Shown here: piece by piece, positions 1 to 12,587 of the stretch | How the letters are laid out: each line of letters starts with the position of its first letter | Numbering within the stretch: position 1 is the stretch's first letter | From: Enoplolaimus lenunculus | Taxonomy: Eukaryota; Nematoda; Enoplea; Enoplida; Thoracostomopsidae | Assembly: GCA_030248215.1 (NCBI GenBank) | Contig: JASANG010001546.1 | Location: 372,001 to 436,000 of the forward strand | DNA: 64,000 nucleotides | Reading direction: 5' to 3' | Notes under the pieces: model-generated | The model's input: the letters and a program-made list of their open reading frames with translations, nothing else | Database searches by the model: none | Told to the model about the DNA's origin: nothing | Translations under genes and position numbers: made by a program

Positions 1-81
1 AACTGAGTTCTGATATTTCTAACTCAGACTCAGCGATTCAACTCATTCTGAGTTAAAATCAACTCCGTAAAATTTACAGTG
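1..81. mobile_element. Right end of a MITE like 62228-62413, cut by the window edge
   Basis: GATTCAACTCATTCTGAG and AAATTTACAGTG match the right arm of the copy at 62228-62413, followed by TA. Confidence 0.6.
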
Positions 82-1138
82 TATCAGGGGCCAAAACTGT
101 GCCAGGGAAAAAGAGGCTGAGCCAATTTGGTTTCAATGTGACCGCGAGCCTGAGTCACTGACAACAATGGAAATCCCAAAATTTCTAAGAGGGTACCACG
201 CGAAATGCAGGATTTGTGCTGAGCAGAAAAGGGGCTACAAAGGGTGTAACCGCTTGAATCCGTCGATGGTTAGTATAATTTGATGCGGTCGGACACATTT
301 TGATCTTGAAAAACATGGCTGATATTACAGTTCTGCCACAATGTGGTTGAGTTTCATTGTCGCCTGCGTATTGTGTATGAGCGACCGCTTTTCAGCAAGG
401 ACATGTTTAGATGGTTGTTAGCTTCTTTCTTTATTTCATGTGCATTCTTCATCACATATGATAGGCGAATAAGGGTCCAATCGGTATTGCGACAGTTGAT
501 CATCCGATAATTTGTCGACCGACAACTTGTAATCCAAAATTTCATCAACTCGACTATTCGCCACTCATCATTAAGTTTAAGCTTAGGCTTAGGATTTCTT
601 TTAGGATTATGCTTAAATTTATTAGTAGGCTTTAAGTCACTGTTGAGCGGTTTGTTGCCGGGTGACGAATTGTATATTCAACGCTATCGCGTGGTGCACT
701 TGGTTAGCAAATATCTTTGCGCATAAGGCGGTCCAGGTTCAATCCGGTCTAATCCCGTCGTTTTCAAACAGGGATCGTTATTCATTGCTGTATCTGGCAT
801 TTTGGTTTTATCCCTGTACAACCAGAATAGAATGGTGTAACCAAATACTTGTTCAGGTTTCATTTAAAAACCATGACTAAGTTTTATTTTACTGGTTAGC
901 TTACACACTACATATGCTTAATAACATGGTAAAATGTTGGAAAACAATCCTCGATGATCAACACTTCATTCCGAGTTCGAAAAATTAACCCTTTCACTCA
1001 TAGAGTATACTATAAGCAACTAAAAACAATAATGTACGAGCAATACACACATCGTGAGCAGTGTCTAACATTTATAACATATATGCGCAGTGCGAAATCT
1101 CCACAAGACGTGAGAGCCCCCTCGGGCTCGAGCGTCAA

Positions 1139-1204
1139 GCTCCTATAGCTCAGTGGTCATCGTAAACGCCTCCCACCCGTGAGATTGGAGATCGAATCTT
1201 ACCT
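1139..1204 (+). repeat. tRNA-like head of a possible SINE
   Basis: TATAGCTCAGTGGTCATCG resembles a tRNA A box and GAGATCGAATCTT a B box at normal spacing. The anticodon stem does not pair well, so this is more likely a tRNA-derived repeat or tRNA pseudogene than a working tRNA. Confidence 0.4.
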
Positions 1205-1742
1205 TGAAATTACATCTCATATGAAATTGAAAATATTCATGCGAAAAAAGGCTAAAAAAGACGAAAAACATTGCCGAATTGACTCTGGTACAAATTGTAC
1301 TTAGATTTAATTACAGCGACAAATTTGTTGTGCTTAAAATGTGTTTTGCAAGAAATTTCACTTGGTTGATTAAAATATGCTGTATATACGTTTTCAAAGT
1401 TTGATCGCCACACAAGTGTCATACAAGTGATTTGTGACGTATTGAAGTAAGCAAGACCGGATACAGGTATAGGATGGGGAGGTTCACAGGTTGGGATACA
1501 CAGCAAAAACGGAACAAAATTACAAGCAATAATAGATACGGGCAAATAGTATTTGTATCCTGGACACACCAGGAAAAGGGGTCACTCACAGGCACCCAAT
1601 GACCCACCGTCGAATCCGCCCCTTATAATTAAAAGATGTAAATTGTTGTTTCACGACATACGCTATTGGCTTAGGACGGTCGCAATACCTGCGAATAATT
1701 TCTAGAAATATGAATCCTAAAAGGGTGTACCAGGATACAACC

Positions 1743-1890
1743 GGCCCATGTAACTTTAAAGGGCGTCCAGGTTTCTGGTTGGTCTGTAAAACAGTAGGTG
1801 TGGATTTTAGATTACATTTGTTGTTTAGGCTTAGGCTTAGGCTTAGGAATACGCTTAATCTACTGTTACGCCCTAAAAGTAACATTGGCC
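1743..1890 (+). mobile_element. TelB element
   Basis: Left end GGCCCATGTAACTTTAAAG and right end AAGTAACATTGGCC enclose GCTTAGGCTTAGG units. Flanks ATACAACC and GTACAACC match at 7 of 8 positions, an aged 8-bp duplication. Confidence 0.82.
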
Positions 1891-2831
1891 GTACAACCGA
1901 AAGTCTGCCTCATGCACCGATTTGGGTTACAGTATTTGTTCCGGATGCTCCGGGAAAGGTACACGAAAACCATTGTACTGATCGTTAAAGTATGATTGGT
2001 CTCTGGCTCTTGGGGTTTCTCTTACTATTACAATTACGACATAATCGGTTCTTAATCTTCGAATCAGCCTTTGTCGTCGTTAACCTGTTTAAAAATTCAT
2101 GTACTGCTTCATGGCTTGAAATTTTAGATTTTTAATTTGAAATAATTTTTCTTCATTATTTGTAAAATTTATCTGATAAATACACGGTTCGACTTAACGA
2201 AAAAACACTTAAATTAGTCACATTTTTAACCATTTTTCAAGTTTGTCGCCTATGGGACGTACCCACGTGTGAAGTTCTTTACCCGACCTTGGCTTGCTCG
2301 ATGGCTACCCACGTGTAACCTCAATCTATTAAAAAACACTAACCCAGGGTCGTAGCCAGTTCAACTTGCTAAGGGTGGATCAAACAATTGTTGGATGGGC
2401 ATACGGTTAAAATGATACGCTTACTGGCAGGGTTTAAAAGTGTCGGAGGAAGACCTGAGCCCCCATGGATGCCTGTGGCTACGGACCCTAAACTACCATA
2501 AAGTGTGTCATATGCTTAGTGTATGACACTTCCGGCATATCTCACGACTCACAAGTTATCCTGTCTCATAAATTATAAGTTTGTTTTTTATCTCAGTTAA
2601 GCCATATGGTTGTTTCTATATCATAGAATGTAATTCACTAAAAAGCTTTCAAGAAGCTGAAATCATTTGCTGTGAAAACTGTTAAACTAACGATAAATGT
2701 GTGTGATTTCGAGATCTTGGGTGTGGACCCGTAGCTAAGGGGGGTACCGGTAAGGGATGAGCCCCCAAGGTAAAATTTTAACCCCCTAGAAAATTTTAAG
2801 CCTTGATTGTAAGTCAACGAAAACCCTTGCA

Positions 2832-3276
2832 CTGTATTGACCCGAATACGAGGGGGGACTGATATTTATTTGGCCTCTCCAAAGGGAACCTCCCCTTGTT
2901 ATTCGGTTACGGACTGTTATTTATTTTTAACCCACGCTCCGCCGCCCTTCGTTACTGATATATTTCCGGTACTGCCATTATCCGTTGAATTAAACGTTTG
3001 TTTGTGTTGTGTCAATAGCTTGAACAATAATTCAAGGATATACTTAGGAATGTACTTTCAAAACTTCAGTACGCTTAAAAATTTCGAGTTCACCTTTATT
3101 TGCTCCTGGAGGGCATTTATGCGCTACAATTAGGAATAATTGACATTTATGGACTCTTGTTGTTTAGGAACTCTATCTGTTTACGAACTCTTATTATGGA
3201 TACGAACTTTTATTGATTCGGACACAAAATGGGGACCCTCCCTCTTATTACCCCCCTCTTATTCGGGTCAATACAA
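2832..3276 (-). mobile_element. M3 MITE
   Basis: CTGTATTGACCCGAATACG start and TTATTCGGGTCAATACAA end, about 445 bases. The core has CCTCTCCAAAGG and CGGTTACGGACTG in complement to the copies at 9831 and 54415. Confidence 0.82.
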
Positions 3277-3373
3277 TATGCCCCTTCTGAAATTTTAGCT
3301 CCCCTCAAGAAAGTGAGCTGCCTACGGGCCTTCTTGGAAATTCTTAAAATGGGGCCGTGTTCTTAGTAACAAA

Positions 3374-3545
3374 TAGCACCTATCACCAGTTGGCAATTGA
3401 TTTCCAAATAAACAATCGCATCTACTTTTAAACTGCCTTCTCGCAGCGGAGGCAGACATCCGTCAGACAGAAGATTCGTAATTTTTGATTCAAAGACTGA
3501 CAGGTAATACAAGAAAACCTATTGCTAACTGGTGATAGTTCCTAC
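3374..3545. mobile_element. M8 MITE
   Basis: TAGCACCTATCACCAGTTGG start and TTGCTAACTGGTGATAG end make inverted repeats about 22 bases long. Confidence 0.65.
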
Positions 3546-3899
3546 GACCATTCGGGTCCAAAGCATAAATGAACGTATTTATTTCAACGGAGCGAAGCCA
3601 AGATTGAATTTCGTAGGAAAAGGCCAGCGACAGGGTGAGCAAGCGGCCGTAATTGAAATTTCAAGAAAATTCTGAGAGTGGGGTAATATCTGTGTACCCA
3701 TTTATACGTCATGTAGCTGTAAATAATTTTTTGTTTATCTTTAATTCTTTTTTTTATTTATTTTCTTACTTTTTTATGAAGTTGGTTTAAAAATGGTTTT
3801 GCCAGACGAATGTTAAGAGTAAATAAGCAACGCAACATAAATTTGTCATGTTGCATTGTGGTGTGTAAAAACTTTACATTTAAAATTAATTATATATTA

Positions 3900-5624
3900 T
3901 AGATGGGCACCGGACATCCTGATATCCGGCTAAACGGGTATGAAAAATATTCATATATGTATCCGAATTGAAATATGTATCCGGATATCCGGATATATCC
4001 GGGTATTTGGATATCCGCCACATATCCGAAACGCTATTGTGTAAAATATTTTTGGAATTAAGCTGCATTGTTTAACCACTAAAGTTACTGGAGCTGACGA
4101 AAAGAAATTTTGTATTCAAACCTCAGTCAGAATATTGAACTAATTTCTTGACGATTTTTATGAACAGATTTGTGTTTTTCGGTGTATATTGTTTGTAAAA
4201 TTTAGAGCTGTGTGACTTTGGTCTTTTTCCAAACACAGTTACTGCCAGAAAAGTTTTTTTTCTAATTCAGTATGATATTGAAAACATTTTTTTTGCTACA
4301 TCTTGTTGGATACTGTCGTAAGCTCGGTCCTGCGGTGGATCTTGTGTACGAAAAGTAGTTTAGTGTTCGAATGCTTCGTGGTTTGAGTTTGAGATAAATT
4401 ACAGGTATACTTAAGATGATGCATATCCGGCGCCTTACGTCTCCGTTGGGTACTGTACCGCAAAGCACATAAATTTCTACATGGCATCGCAAAACAGTTC
4501 ATAAACAAATTTTTTTACTTCCGGCGACGTACGTCTCCGGAAGTCGTCGTACGACAAACATTGTGCCGCCCTTATCTATTACTGTGTTTTTCTATCGGAT
4601 ACAAACTTTACTTGATAACTGTTAACACAGATATGTTAGCTGACAGTTGTTCCGTTTACACAATAAGCAGCTGCATTCGTTTGATAGAAACAGCTTCTTA
4701 TTAATAGTCGTGGTGTTTTAATCAAAATAATTCAAAAATTAATAGTAAATTTCTAAGTTCAAAGCCTCCTTAGCGTAATAAACGCAAATCTAAAACAAAA
4801 CTTAAGCGTAAGCCTAAAAAAATTAGCCTAATGTAAAACTACTCTATTGCGGTTAGTGAAAAAGCGAGTAAGCGGACACTAGCGGATTCAGAGGATGGCG
4901 GGTGAGCGTACGCTTTCGCCGTCAGAAATTTTTTAATGATAAAATGGTATGGTTCCTACCGTACAATTCGCTCTCATCAGAACATTTTATGTCAAAAATG
5001 GTAAGGTTCCAACCTGACAAATTTTCTCCCTCAGAAAATTTTTTAGTTAAAAATTGCGTTTCACAACATTTACCAACCAGTTCCCGGTGACAAATTTCTG
5101 GGTCCGCTGCTGAAAGCGAGAAACCACTAAAAGAATTTAACATGGGCTGATGTTTGTACGATTTGACGCAGGTATATTTCAATGTGGTTGTTTCGTCTTG
5201 GAACGTAAAACGACTTATGCATGTATAGTTCGAGGGAAGAGTGACATTCGATAGAATCGGAGACAAACCAAATTAACTCAATTTCAGGTGGCCAACGCAA
5301 ACATTTATTATAGTCAGTATCAATCTTGTAAACTGAATACCCAGCACTATTGAAGCAGTAGCATAATATATAACTATTTTTATAATTGTGTGTGTTACGC
5401 TCATAGCAATCAGCTTCTGGTGTTAGGGTACTTTGTTTGAATCAACTAGTTAAAACAAGTGCTTGAGAAACAAAAATTGAGGTTCGGAAACCCAAAAAAC
5501 GCAAAATCAAATTTCGGATATCCGAAATAAAAAATTTAATCTCAGATATCCGGATGTCCGAACAAATATCCGGCAAGAATTGCCGAATATCCGGATATGA
5601 AAAAATATCCGATGCCCATCGCTA
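3900..5624. mobile_element. Candidate hAT non-autonomous element with ATATCCGG-rich ends
   Basis: The left end TAGATGGGCACCGG and the complement of the right end TAGCGATGGGCATCGG match, each followed by repeated ATATCCGGATAT motifs. Flanks ATATATTA and TTATATAA agree at 6 of 8 positions. TAG-GATGGGCA termini with 8-bp duplications are known in hAT elements. Most of the interior shows no transposase. An M4 element sits inside (4877-5112). The two ends could instead be two separate small elements. Confidence 0.5.
4877..5112 (+). mobile_element. M4 MITE
   Basis: CACTAGCGGATTCAGAGG start and TTTCTGGGTCCGCTGCTG end. Repeated CAGAAAATTTT and ATGGTAAGGTTCC segments lie inside. It is nested in the 3900-5624 element. 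Confidence 0.7.
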
Positions 5625-5715
5625 TTATATAACCAGATGAGACAAAAATCTTTTAATTCTAAGATTCCAGGCGCTAAACCAAGCGCGAGTCTAAGCAAAC
5701 TTAAGGACATCACTG

Positions 5716-6054
5716 CAGTGCCGGAGCAGGCAGGGGTGAGGGCTCCACCAAATTCCAGGGTGAGGGCCCCCGAACTCGCGAGCGAGAAGCCGGACGCATT
5801 TTAAAACTTAAGTGTTTTTTCAACCGGTTATGGTGGGGGCACCTTTAGGGGTGGGGCCTCCCCGCAAATGGAGGTATGGGGGTGGGGCCTCCCCGCAAAT
5901 GGAGGTATGGGGGTGGGGCCTCCTTGCAAATGGAGGTATGGTGGTGGAGCCTCCCCGCAAATGGAGGTATGGGGGTGGGCCCTCCCCGCAAATGGAGGTA
6001 TGGGGGTGGGGCCTCCCAGCAAATGAAGGTATGGGGGTGGCTGCTCCGGTCCTG
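5716..6054 (+). mobile_element. M9 hAT-type MITE carrying a 31-bp minisatellite
   Basis: Ends are CAGTGCCGGAGCAG and CTGCTCCGGTCCTG. Perfect 8-bp duplications CATCACTG flank it (5708-5715 and 6055-6062). CAG termini with 8-bp duplications are typical of hAT elements. Inside, six 31-bp units (GTGGGGCCTCCCCGCAAATG...) run from 5851 to 6036. Open frames through the array exist because the unit lacks stops. Confidence 0.87.
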
Positions 6055-6459
6055 CATCACTGTTACATTTTGAAAAAAAATTTTCAATTAACAACTCTCA
6101 ATTCCCAGGATAAAACGCAATATATTTTAAGTTTATTATCTATTAATTCTATTCGCACGTGGTTCACAATGGTAACTATTGCGGCTCGCTTTATTGATAT
6201 TTTATTTTACTGCTGAGAATTTAGGTTCATATACCAAAATTGGCTGGCACTAAATTTCTCTGCCAGCAAGTTTTATTGTACTGAACCTGATTTGTTTCGA
6301 TGTGTTAACTCGTTAAACTTGCATTCACACATTATTATTATTATTGAAGAGCACAGGTGTATGTGGTAGGGACATTGCCAACATTTCATTTCGGGACGGA
6401 ATAAACTACGTTCAAATGATTTTTTGAGAGAGAACTATTATACGCTTGAAATATTTGTT

Positions 6460-7055
6460 AAAAATGTACCCAGTTGCACACTCTTGTTGAAATTTCACAA
6501 GGAACCTAACCAGCGCACGTTGCGTCTTTGACCTGCACCCTTGTTTAGATACAGTTGAATAACTGTCTTAATATTAGATGTTGAAATATTCGAATATTGT
6601 ATTAATTGTTGCTCTTCACATACTGTAGTGACCCGAATAAGAGGGGGATAAGAGGGGGTCCCCATTTTGAGTCCCAATCAATACAAGTCCGTATGTCTAA
6701 TAAGAATCCGTAAGCGGATAGACGTCCTAAGCCCTAATTAGAGTCCAAAACGTTAATTGTCCCTATTTGTAGCGCATAAATGACTCCAGTACCAAATAAA
6801 GTTGAGTTCGAGACTTTAAAGCGTACTTAAGTTTTGAACGTACATTCCTAAGTATAACCTTGCGTTATCTTTGAGGTTTTGATACAAGACAAATAAACGT
6901 TAACTTCAACGGATAGTTGTAATACCGAATATAGATCATTAACAAACGCGGGTTAAAAATAAATAACAGTCCGTAACCGAATAACAGGGGGTATGGTACA
7001 TGTAGCACCACGAAATATTTATTCAGTTGCACACTGTTGTCAAGAGTCATTATTG
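6460..7055. mobile_element. M1 element split by M3
   Basis: GTACCCAGTTGCACACTCTTG and GCGCACGTTGCG on the left, TCAGTTGCACACTGTTG and GAGTCATTATTGACTC on the right. These are M1 terminal blocks; the outer limits are approximate. Confidence 0.55.
6623..6995 (+). mobile_element. M3 MITE, right end lost, inside an M1 element
   Basis: CTGTAGTGACCCGAATAAG start and the shared core to AATAACAGGGGG. M1 sequence lies on both sides (about 6460-6560 and 7000-7055), so M3 seems to have entered an older M1 copy. Confidence 0.75.
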
Positions 7056-7833
7056 ACTCTATTTTACACCTAAAATATTTCTCAATTTGCTTAAAATGTA
7101 AACTATTTTAGTTTGTTTTATTCGACCTTAAAAAATCCGTTTGATTGATATATGCAAATTGGAAATATTTTTTAAATTTAAATTATTATTTTTTTGTTGT
7201 TTTGTGTTTTATTTAAATATATTATCCATGATTCCGCCAGTCAGACCGTGGCTGGTTAACGCGTCTAAAGTGCGTTTCCGCCGACATTTTGTTTGTATTT
7301 CCGTAATTATTTTATTTTCCATTCATTTTATATAATTTGATGTCCAAGTTTGTTTTGCGTAGTAAAGATTTTGAAACTTTCGAAACCAACTGTACTTAAA
7401 AGATTTGATTTTTTTTCAAAAAAAGAACTTTCGCATCAAAACTAAATGACTGGCTAAAATCCCCCAAGAGATCAGCAATTTAGCCAAAGTCTCGTGTTTG
7501 TAGTTTGTTCACCAGAGAAATGCAGCACTGGCACAGGAGGATTCTAACGGTGGGGCTGCGGCCAAGCGTAAGGTTTCCAACTGCAAACAAACTGAGTGTT
7601 GTATGAGAACATTTGCAGTTTGTGTTTGGCTTGTCAGTCGAGTTGGCCGCAATCTTGCTTTTTCTCCTGCTAAATATCGCACCCCTGTCTCGTCAAAAAT
7701 TTCTGGATCCGCCACTGATTACTGGCAATGCAAAAGATATGTTGTCCCGTTGGCTAAATTGTCTATAGTTCGACAATTGCTTAACGTGTAACCTATTTAC
7801 CAGTGTTTTAGCCAGGATATCGTTTCAGATGGG

Positions 7834-8063
7834 GGCCAATGTAAAGATCAGGGGCGGAACGTTTTTCTGTGGGACTGCAATAGAATAAGCTTAAGCTTTA
7901 AAGCTAATTTTTTTGCTTGGTTTAGGCTTAGACTTAGGCTTAATCTTAGGAATAAACTCATTTTTGCGAAACTCATTCTTACGCTTAGGCATAGGTTTAG
8001 GCTTAAGCTTAGGCTTATGAATACGCTTATCATACTGTTCCGTCCCTGTTCTTTACATTGGCC
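7834..8063 (+). mobile_element. TelA element
   Basis: Left end GGCCAATGTAAAGATCAGG, right end TTCTTTACATTGGCC. The core holds a GTTTTTCTGTGGGAC block, then two TTAGGC-type arrays separated by CTCATTCTTACG. Flanks CAGATGGG and CGGAAGGG match at 6 of 8 positions. Confidence 0.83.
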
Positions 8064-8444
8064 CGGAAGGGTATAACTTGAAATAATGGTTTTTACGAAC
8101 AAATTGAACCAGAAAACATTATTGATTTCAGGCCGACAGCTGGTTTATTAATTGTAAAACCTACAAAATTACTTAAACTTGTCACCAGTGAACTTCGGGC
8201 GAATCCATTACATACTTCACGTACCAACGCTAAAACATCTGCCAGACTCAGTCGACCCAGACGAATTAAGCGTTATTCTACGTTTAGAATGAATATTTCG
8301 GATACAACGACCACTCCGTCTAAATGTAGCTGGTTCCGAAGGTATAACCAGGGGTCGCTTTAGGGGTCCAACCGACCCCTTTTAGGTGCTTTATCCTCGG
8401 GATTTTAGGAACTTTTTCAGTTGACAATACAACCCTTAAAGTTT

Positions 8445-8634
8445 GACCCATGTTACTTTAAGGGGCGTCCAGGTTTCTGATGGGTCTATAAAGGAGTAGG
8501 TTTAGATTCTAGGTTGTATTTTTTGCTTAGGCTTACGCTTAGGCTTAAGCGCACATTTTAACAACACTTAGGCTTAGGCTTACGCTTAGGAATACGCTTA
8601 ATCTACTGTTACGCCCCTTAAAGTAACATTGGCC
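8445..8634 (+). mobile_element. TelB element
   Basis: It has the same ends as the copy at 1743 and two TTAGGC arrays separated by a short spacer. Flanks TAAAGTTT and TAAATTTT match at 7 of 8 positions. Confidence 0.83.
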
Positions 8635-9830
8635 TAAATTTTTATAGAACGCAACTCCCGTTTCCAAATTCCTGGCATCGTTCGGTACTGGCTCAAGTTG
8701 TCAGTGCAATCACTGAACGCGACTGTTTAATTTTGGCTTAGGGGCCTTTTAGTGAACAGTGAAGGATGTACACCAATTTTTTTCGGTTCCCCACAGACAG
8801 CATGGGACCAACAACAGGACAAAATCACCCTACCAGTTGGCTGACCAAACCACAGTCATTTAACTGACCATAGTTCGGGGGGGGGGGCACATCCGCGGAT
8901 CCAGCAACAAGGACCCCTCTAAGAGGCGCATACATGAAACTGGAAATAATTTCATGAGCGAAGCGATCCAGAAGCTAACCGCAACTTTAGCATAAATTGC
9001 AATATTTTGTAGAAGATGTCGCCGGGGTCGCCTCGCCCCCCCCGTTGTTGCGGAACGTCCGTCGTTTAGACCCCAAATTTGTGTTTGGGTACAAACAAAT
9101 GCCCTGCGACGATTGCTTATAGTGAACCATCGTAATCGTTGGTTTGTTTAGGCTTTTTTTCGCCAGGCTGTCTCCTAAACGAGGTACCAGCTCAACCGAA
9201 TGAATAATGCCACAATGAGACAAAACTGGTTCGCCTTAAATCAAATCAGGTTTTCACTTGTGACAAGTTGAGTTTGCGGTATTTAAGCATTTTGGTTGGT
9301 TGCGCGTAAACGAGTAAAAGTTTGATTATGATTGTTTTTACCAACGGCAGTTTACAGCAATTTTGCAACGGGAAAACCGCGACGACAGGACACATAAAAA
9401 AGGTTCGATCGAACCCATTGCGAAGCCAAACACAATTTGATCCTGAAATGTTAACACAGAATTTTGATTTTAATCGCTGTTGGGGGGGCAAGGTTGCTGT
9501 TATGGGTGGCGTCCCCGTTATATCCAACGGTGGTTTTGACTGTAGACAGTACAGCATTGGTCTGCGAACAAAATTGAAAACAGGGGGGTTGGTTTTGAAA
9601 TAAACGAGTCAAATATTAATCGTTTGTAGCATGAAATTATCAAAATCGTTTAAAAATGATTAAATATAGCAGTTTTGCTACTGATACCGAACATATACTA
9701 AATTGTAATGCGGGCATCCGGACATCCGGGCCCCGTGTTGGCGTGAACCGCGGCCGAAGGCAGGAACAGGTCTGGAGCCAAATTGTTGGTGTTTACTGCT
9801 TTGCTGTTGATTGTTTTGTAGGTATATATA

Positions 9831-10268
9831 CCGTTGTGACCCGAATAAGAGGGGACAGGTAATTAGAGGAAATCCCTATTTGCAGGTCCAATCAATAGGA
9901 GTCCGTATCGCTAATAAGAGTCCGTAAACGGATAGAGTTTCTAAACCTCAATCAGAGTCCATAAATGTCAATTATCCCTAATTGTAGCGCATAAATACCC
10001 TCCAGGAAGCAAATAAAGGGGAACTCGGAATTTTTAAGCGTACTGAAGTTTTGAAAATACATTCCTAAGTATAACCTCGCATTATCGTTCATAGTTTTGA
10101 TGCAAGGTAAAATAAACGTTAAATTCAACGAATAGTTGCAATACCGAATATATATCAATAACAAAGGGCGGGTTTACAATAAATAACAGTCGATAACCGA
10201 ATAACAGGGGGGCACCTTCTGCAGAGGCCGAATAAATATCAGTCGCCCCTCTCATTTGGATCACTACA
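9831..10268 (+). mobile_element. M3 MITE
   Basis: GTTGTGACCCGAATAAGAGG start and GGATCACTACAG end, 438 bases. GAGTCCGTA and CATTCCTAAGTATAACC blocks are shared with the other copies. No transposase frame. Confidence 0.83.
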
Positions 10269-10679
10269 GTTTCCGACTAGCAGTTATACTTTTACTCATT
10301 CCAAATAGAAAATTTGCAATTGCATTAGTTTGTTTCAATTTTGCTTTTTTGCAATTGAATCCCACTTTGAACGCTGTCAGCCAATATTCCGTCACTGCCA
10401 TAAGGTGAAATTGTTTCGCTTCACTCAAAATTTGTCAATATTTTTGTCTTCGTATTCCACAAAATCGTTATCTCTAAATCTGTGTTGCGATAACTTGAAA
10501 TATTGTCATTTGTGTCACATTAATGCGAGAGTCCTTTACACGATCGCGTGACTGATATCATTAAACTGAAGTCATTTTATCACCCGTCAAAGCTTTAAAT
10601 CGGGGGCTTTTTTTGGTGTCAAAATGTTTTATAAATTTCAAAACAGTGTTTGTCTTATAGCATTTTTTATATGTTTTTA

Positions 10680-10740
10680 GTTTTCTTTATATATAAACAT
10701 ATATATATAAACATATACATATATATACAAACATACAGAA
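10680..10740. repeat. TATA/CATA microsatellite
   Basis: ATATATAAACATATATATA-type units. A flanking block (TCACAAGCCTAAACATTA...GGAACCGGTAGGTGAT) occurs twice at about 10740-10800 and 10840-10895. Confidence 0.7.
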
Positions 10741-10950
10741 TCACAAGCCTAAACATTAGGATTAGCCTACGGTAACAGAATCGGAACCGGTAGGTGATTT
10801 AAGGCAAGTAAATATATACATATATATTCGTACAGCATCACAAGCCTAAACATTAACCTAAGCCTACGGTAACGGAATAGGAACCGGTAGGTGATCTAAG
10901 GCGATTAAATAAGCTTGCATTCTGTAAGTTTTCAACGATAACGTAGGGCA

Positions 10951-11300
10951 TAATGGCTGGGTATCCGAAACCCCACTTAAATACGACTTAGTACTTAAGT
11001 ACAGGCTAAGTGATTTCTTAACAATTTTGCCGTTTTTAAAAGCGTATTTAACTTATGTCAATACTTAAGTCGCTGCCTAAATTTGATGTACTACAAATTA
11101 ACCACTCAGGCATACTAACCTTGGTGAGTTTAATATAAAACAAAAACTATTGGTTCCTTGTCCTGGCAATGGCCGCCGATATTTGGTGTTTCTTTGTTTG
11201 TGGTCGAAAATTTAAATACTTACTTAAGTCGCCGGCTTAAGTAATTACTGAAGCATAACTTACGTAAACACTTAAGTAAGATTTCAGAAACCCAGCCAAT
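10951..11300. mobile_element. M5 element
   Basis: TAATGGCTGGGTATCCGAAAC start and TTTCAGAAACCCAGCCAATG end form inverted repeats. The interior is rich in ACTTAAGT motifs that are self-complementary. Confidence 0.7.
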
Positions 11301-12101
11301 GAAAGTTAAAATTTAATATTCAGAGTTCACAGTTGTTGCAGCTTGATATTGAAGTATATGTTGCGATAAACAACCGGAAGCTTATATCAGGTGTATTGGA
11401 TGAGTATCCATGGGAATGTTTGGACTGGCTCGAAAAACGCCAGTTTTACAGACAGTAGAATCACCTGCAGGGATCAAACCCATTTTCTCGCTCGCTACAC
11501 TCGATCTTAAAAGCAAATAGACGCAGTCATCTCCTCTCGAAGCAAAGTCGTAGCCGCTGTAAGTAACCGTGACATAAAAGGTTTGATGTAAAAGCGGTTT
11601 CGGTCTGTACCAGTTATTTCAAACCGGCCTATAAACTATTTTAGCGTAGTTGTGAAACTCAAAAAAATCCATAGTTCCCCGAGGCATTTTATACACAAAT
11701 ATCTTCTAAATTCACAGACTGGATCAATCCATGTTCGCACCTTTAGGATCGCCTGACCTAATCCTGGTTAAGTCTACTATACATGCCACCCTAACAAACC
11801 TCTAGAGCTTTAACCAGAATGTAATTTTTGATAAGTTACATTCAAATTTATATTTATTAAAGCTGGAGCGTCCCACATACGTATTCTGAACAACGTTGAA
11901 CAGCTTTTTCTATCTTTTCCAAGTTTTTCGGTCAGTTAAAATTGGGACTTGCTTGGAAACAATCCTGGCAAAACATATAATGTACCAGTAGTCCTGCACG
12001 TTATGAGAGTTGCACATTCGAGCACCTGTGTTGACTAGCAACACGCCATCGAAGCGAACGGAGAAAAATGGTTTGACCTCTTAGCTGATAGTAGTTTATT
12101 A

Positions 12102-12494
12102 CAGGGTTCCAACCGGAACTAAATTTTGTCGGAAGCGGAATCGCGGAATCGGAATTAAGCTTTAGTAATTCTATTCAAAAGTTAAAGGTGTATGACTTTT
12201 AACTTTTGTTGCAGTATGCGTGTTTCCGTTACTGTTCACTGTTTCAGCAAAAATTGTTTATATATCTGACAGAATACACGTAATCAATCGGAATATTTAC
12301 AAAGAAAAAACCAGCAGAATAATTGCAAATGAACGAAACAAAACAAAACAAACAAAATCTAACTTCAATCATCTTAAAAACTCATAACCGAAAAATCACA
12401 ATTCCGGCATCGGCACAGCAGTCAGCCGGAATCGGAATCGGAAGTCAAATTTTGCTGGAATTTTCGCCGGAATCGAAATTCCGATGGAACCCTG
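12102..12494 (+). mobile_element. M7 hAT-type MITE
   Basis: CAGGGTTCCAACCGGAAC start and ATGGAACCCTG end; GGAATCGGAATCGG-rich subterminal repeats. Flanks GTTTATTA and GCTTATTG match at 6 of 8 positions. Opposite in orientation to the copy at 12588. Confidence 0.8.
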
Positions 12495-12587
12495 GCTTAT
12501 TGTTAGGCATATCAGTAATTTTTATGGATGCTTGAAAATTTTCAACACGGATATGGGCAACAATTTCAAAGAATCAATAGCACAAGC

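Noticed and set aside
664-760. tRNA-like sequence with GGTTCAATCC
   Set aside because: Only the B-box-like part is convincing; the stems do not fold into a tRNA.
5812-6216. Open frames through a Gly/Pro-rich region on both strands
   Set aside because: They follow the 31-bp minisatellite in all phases and stop outside it.
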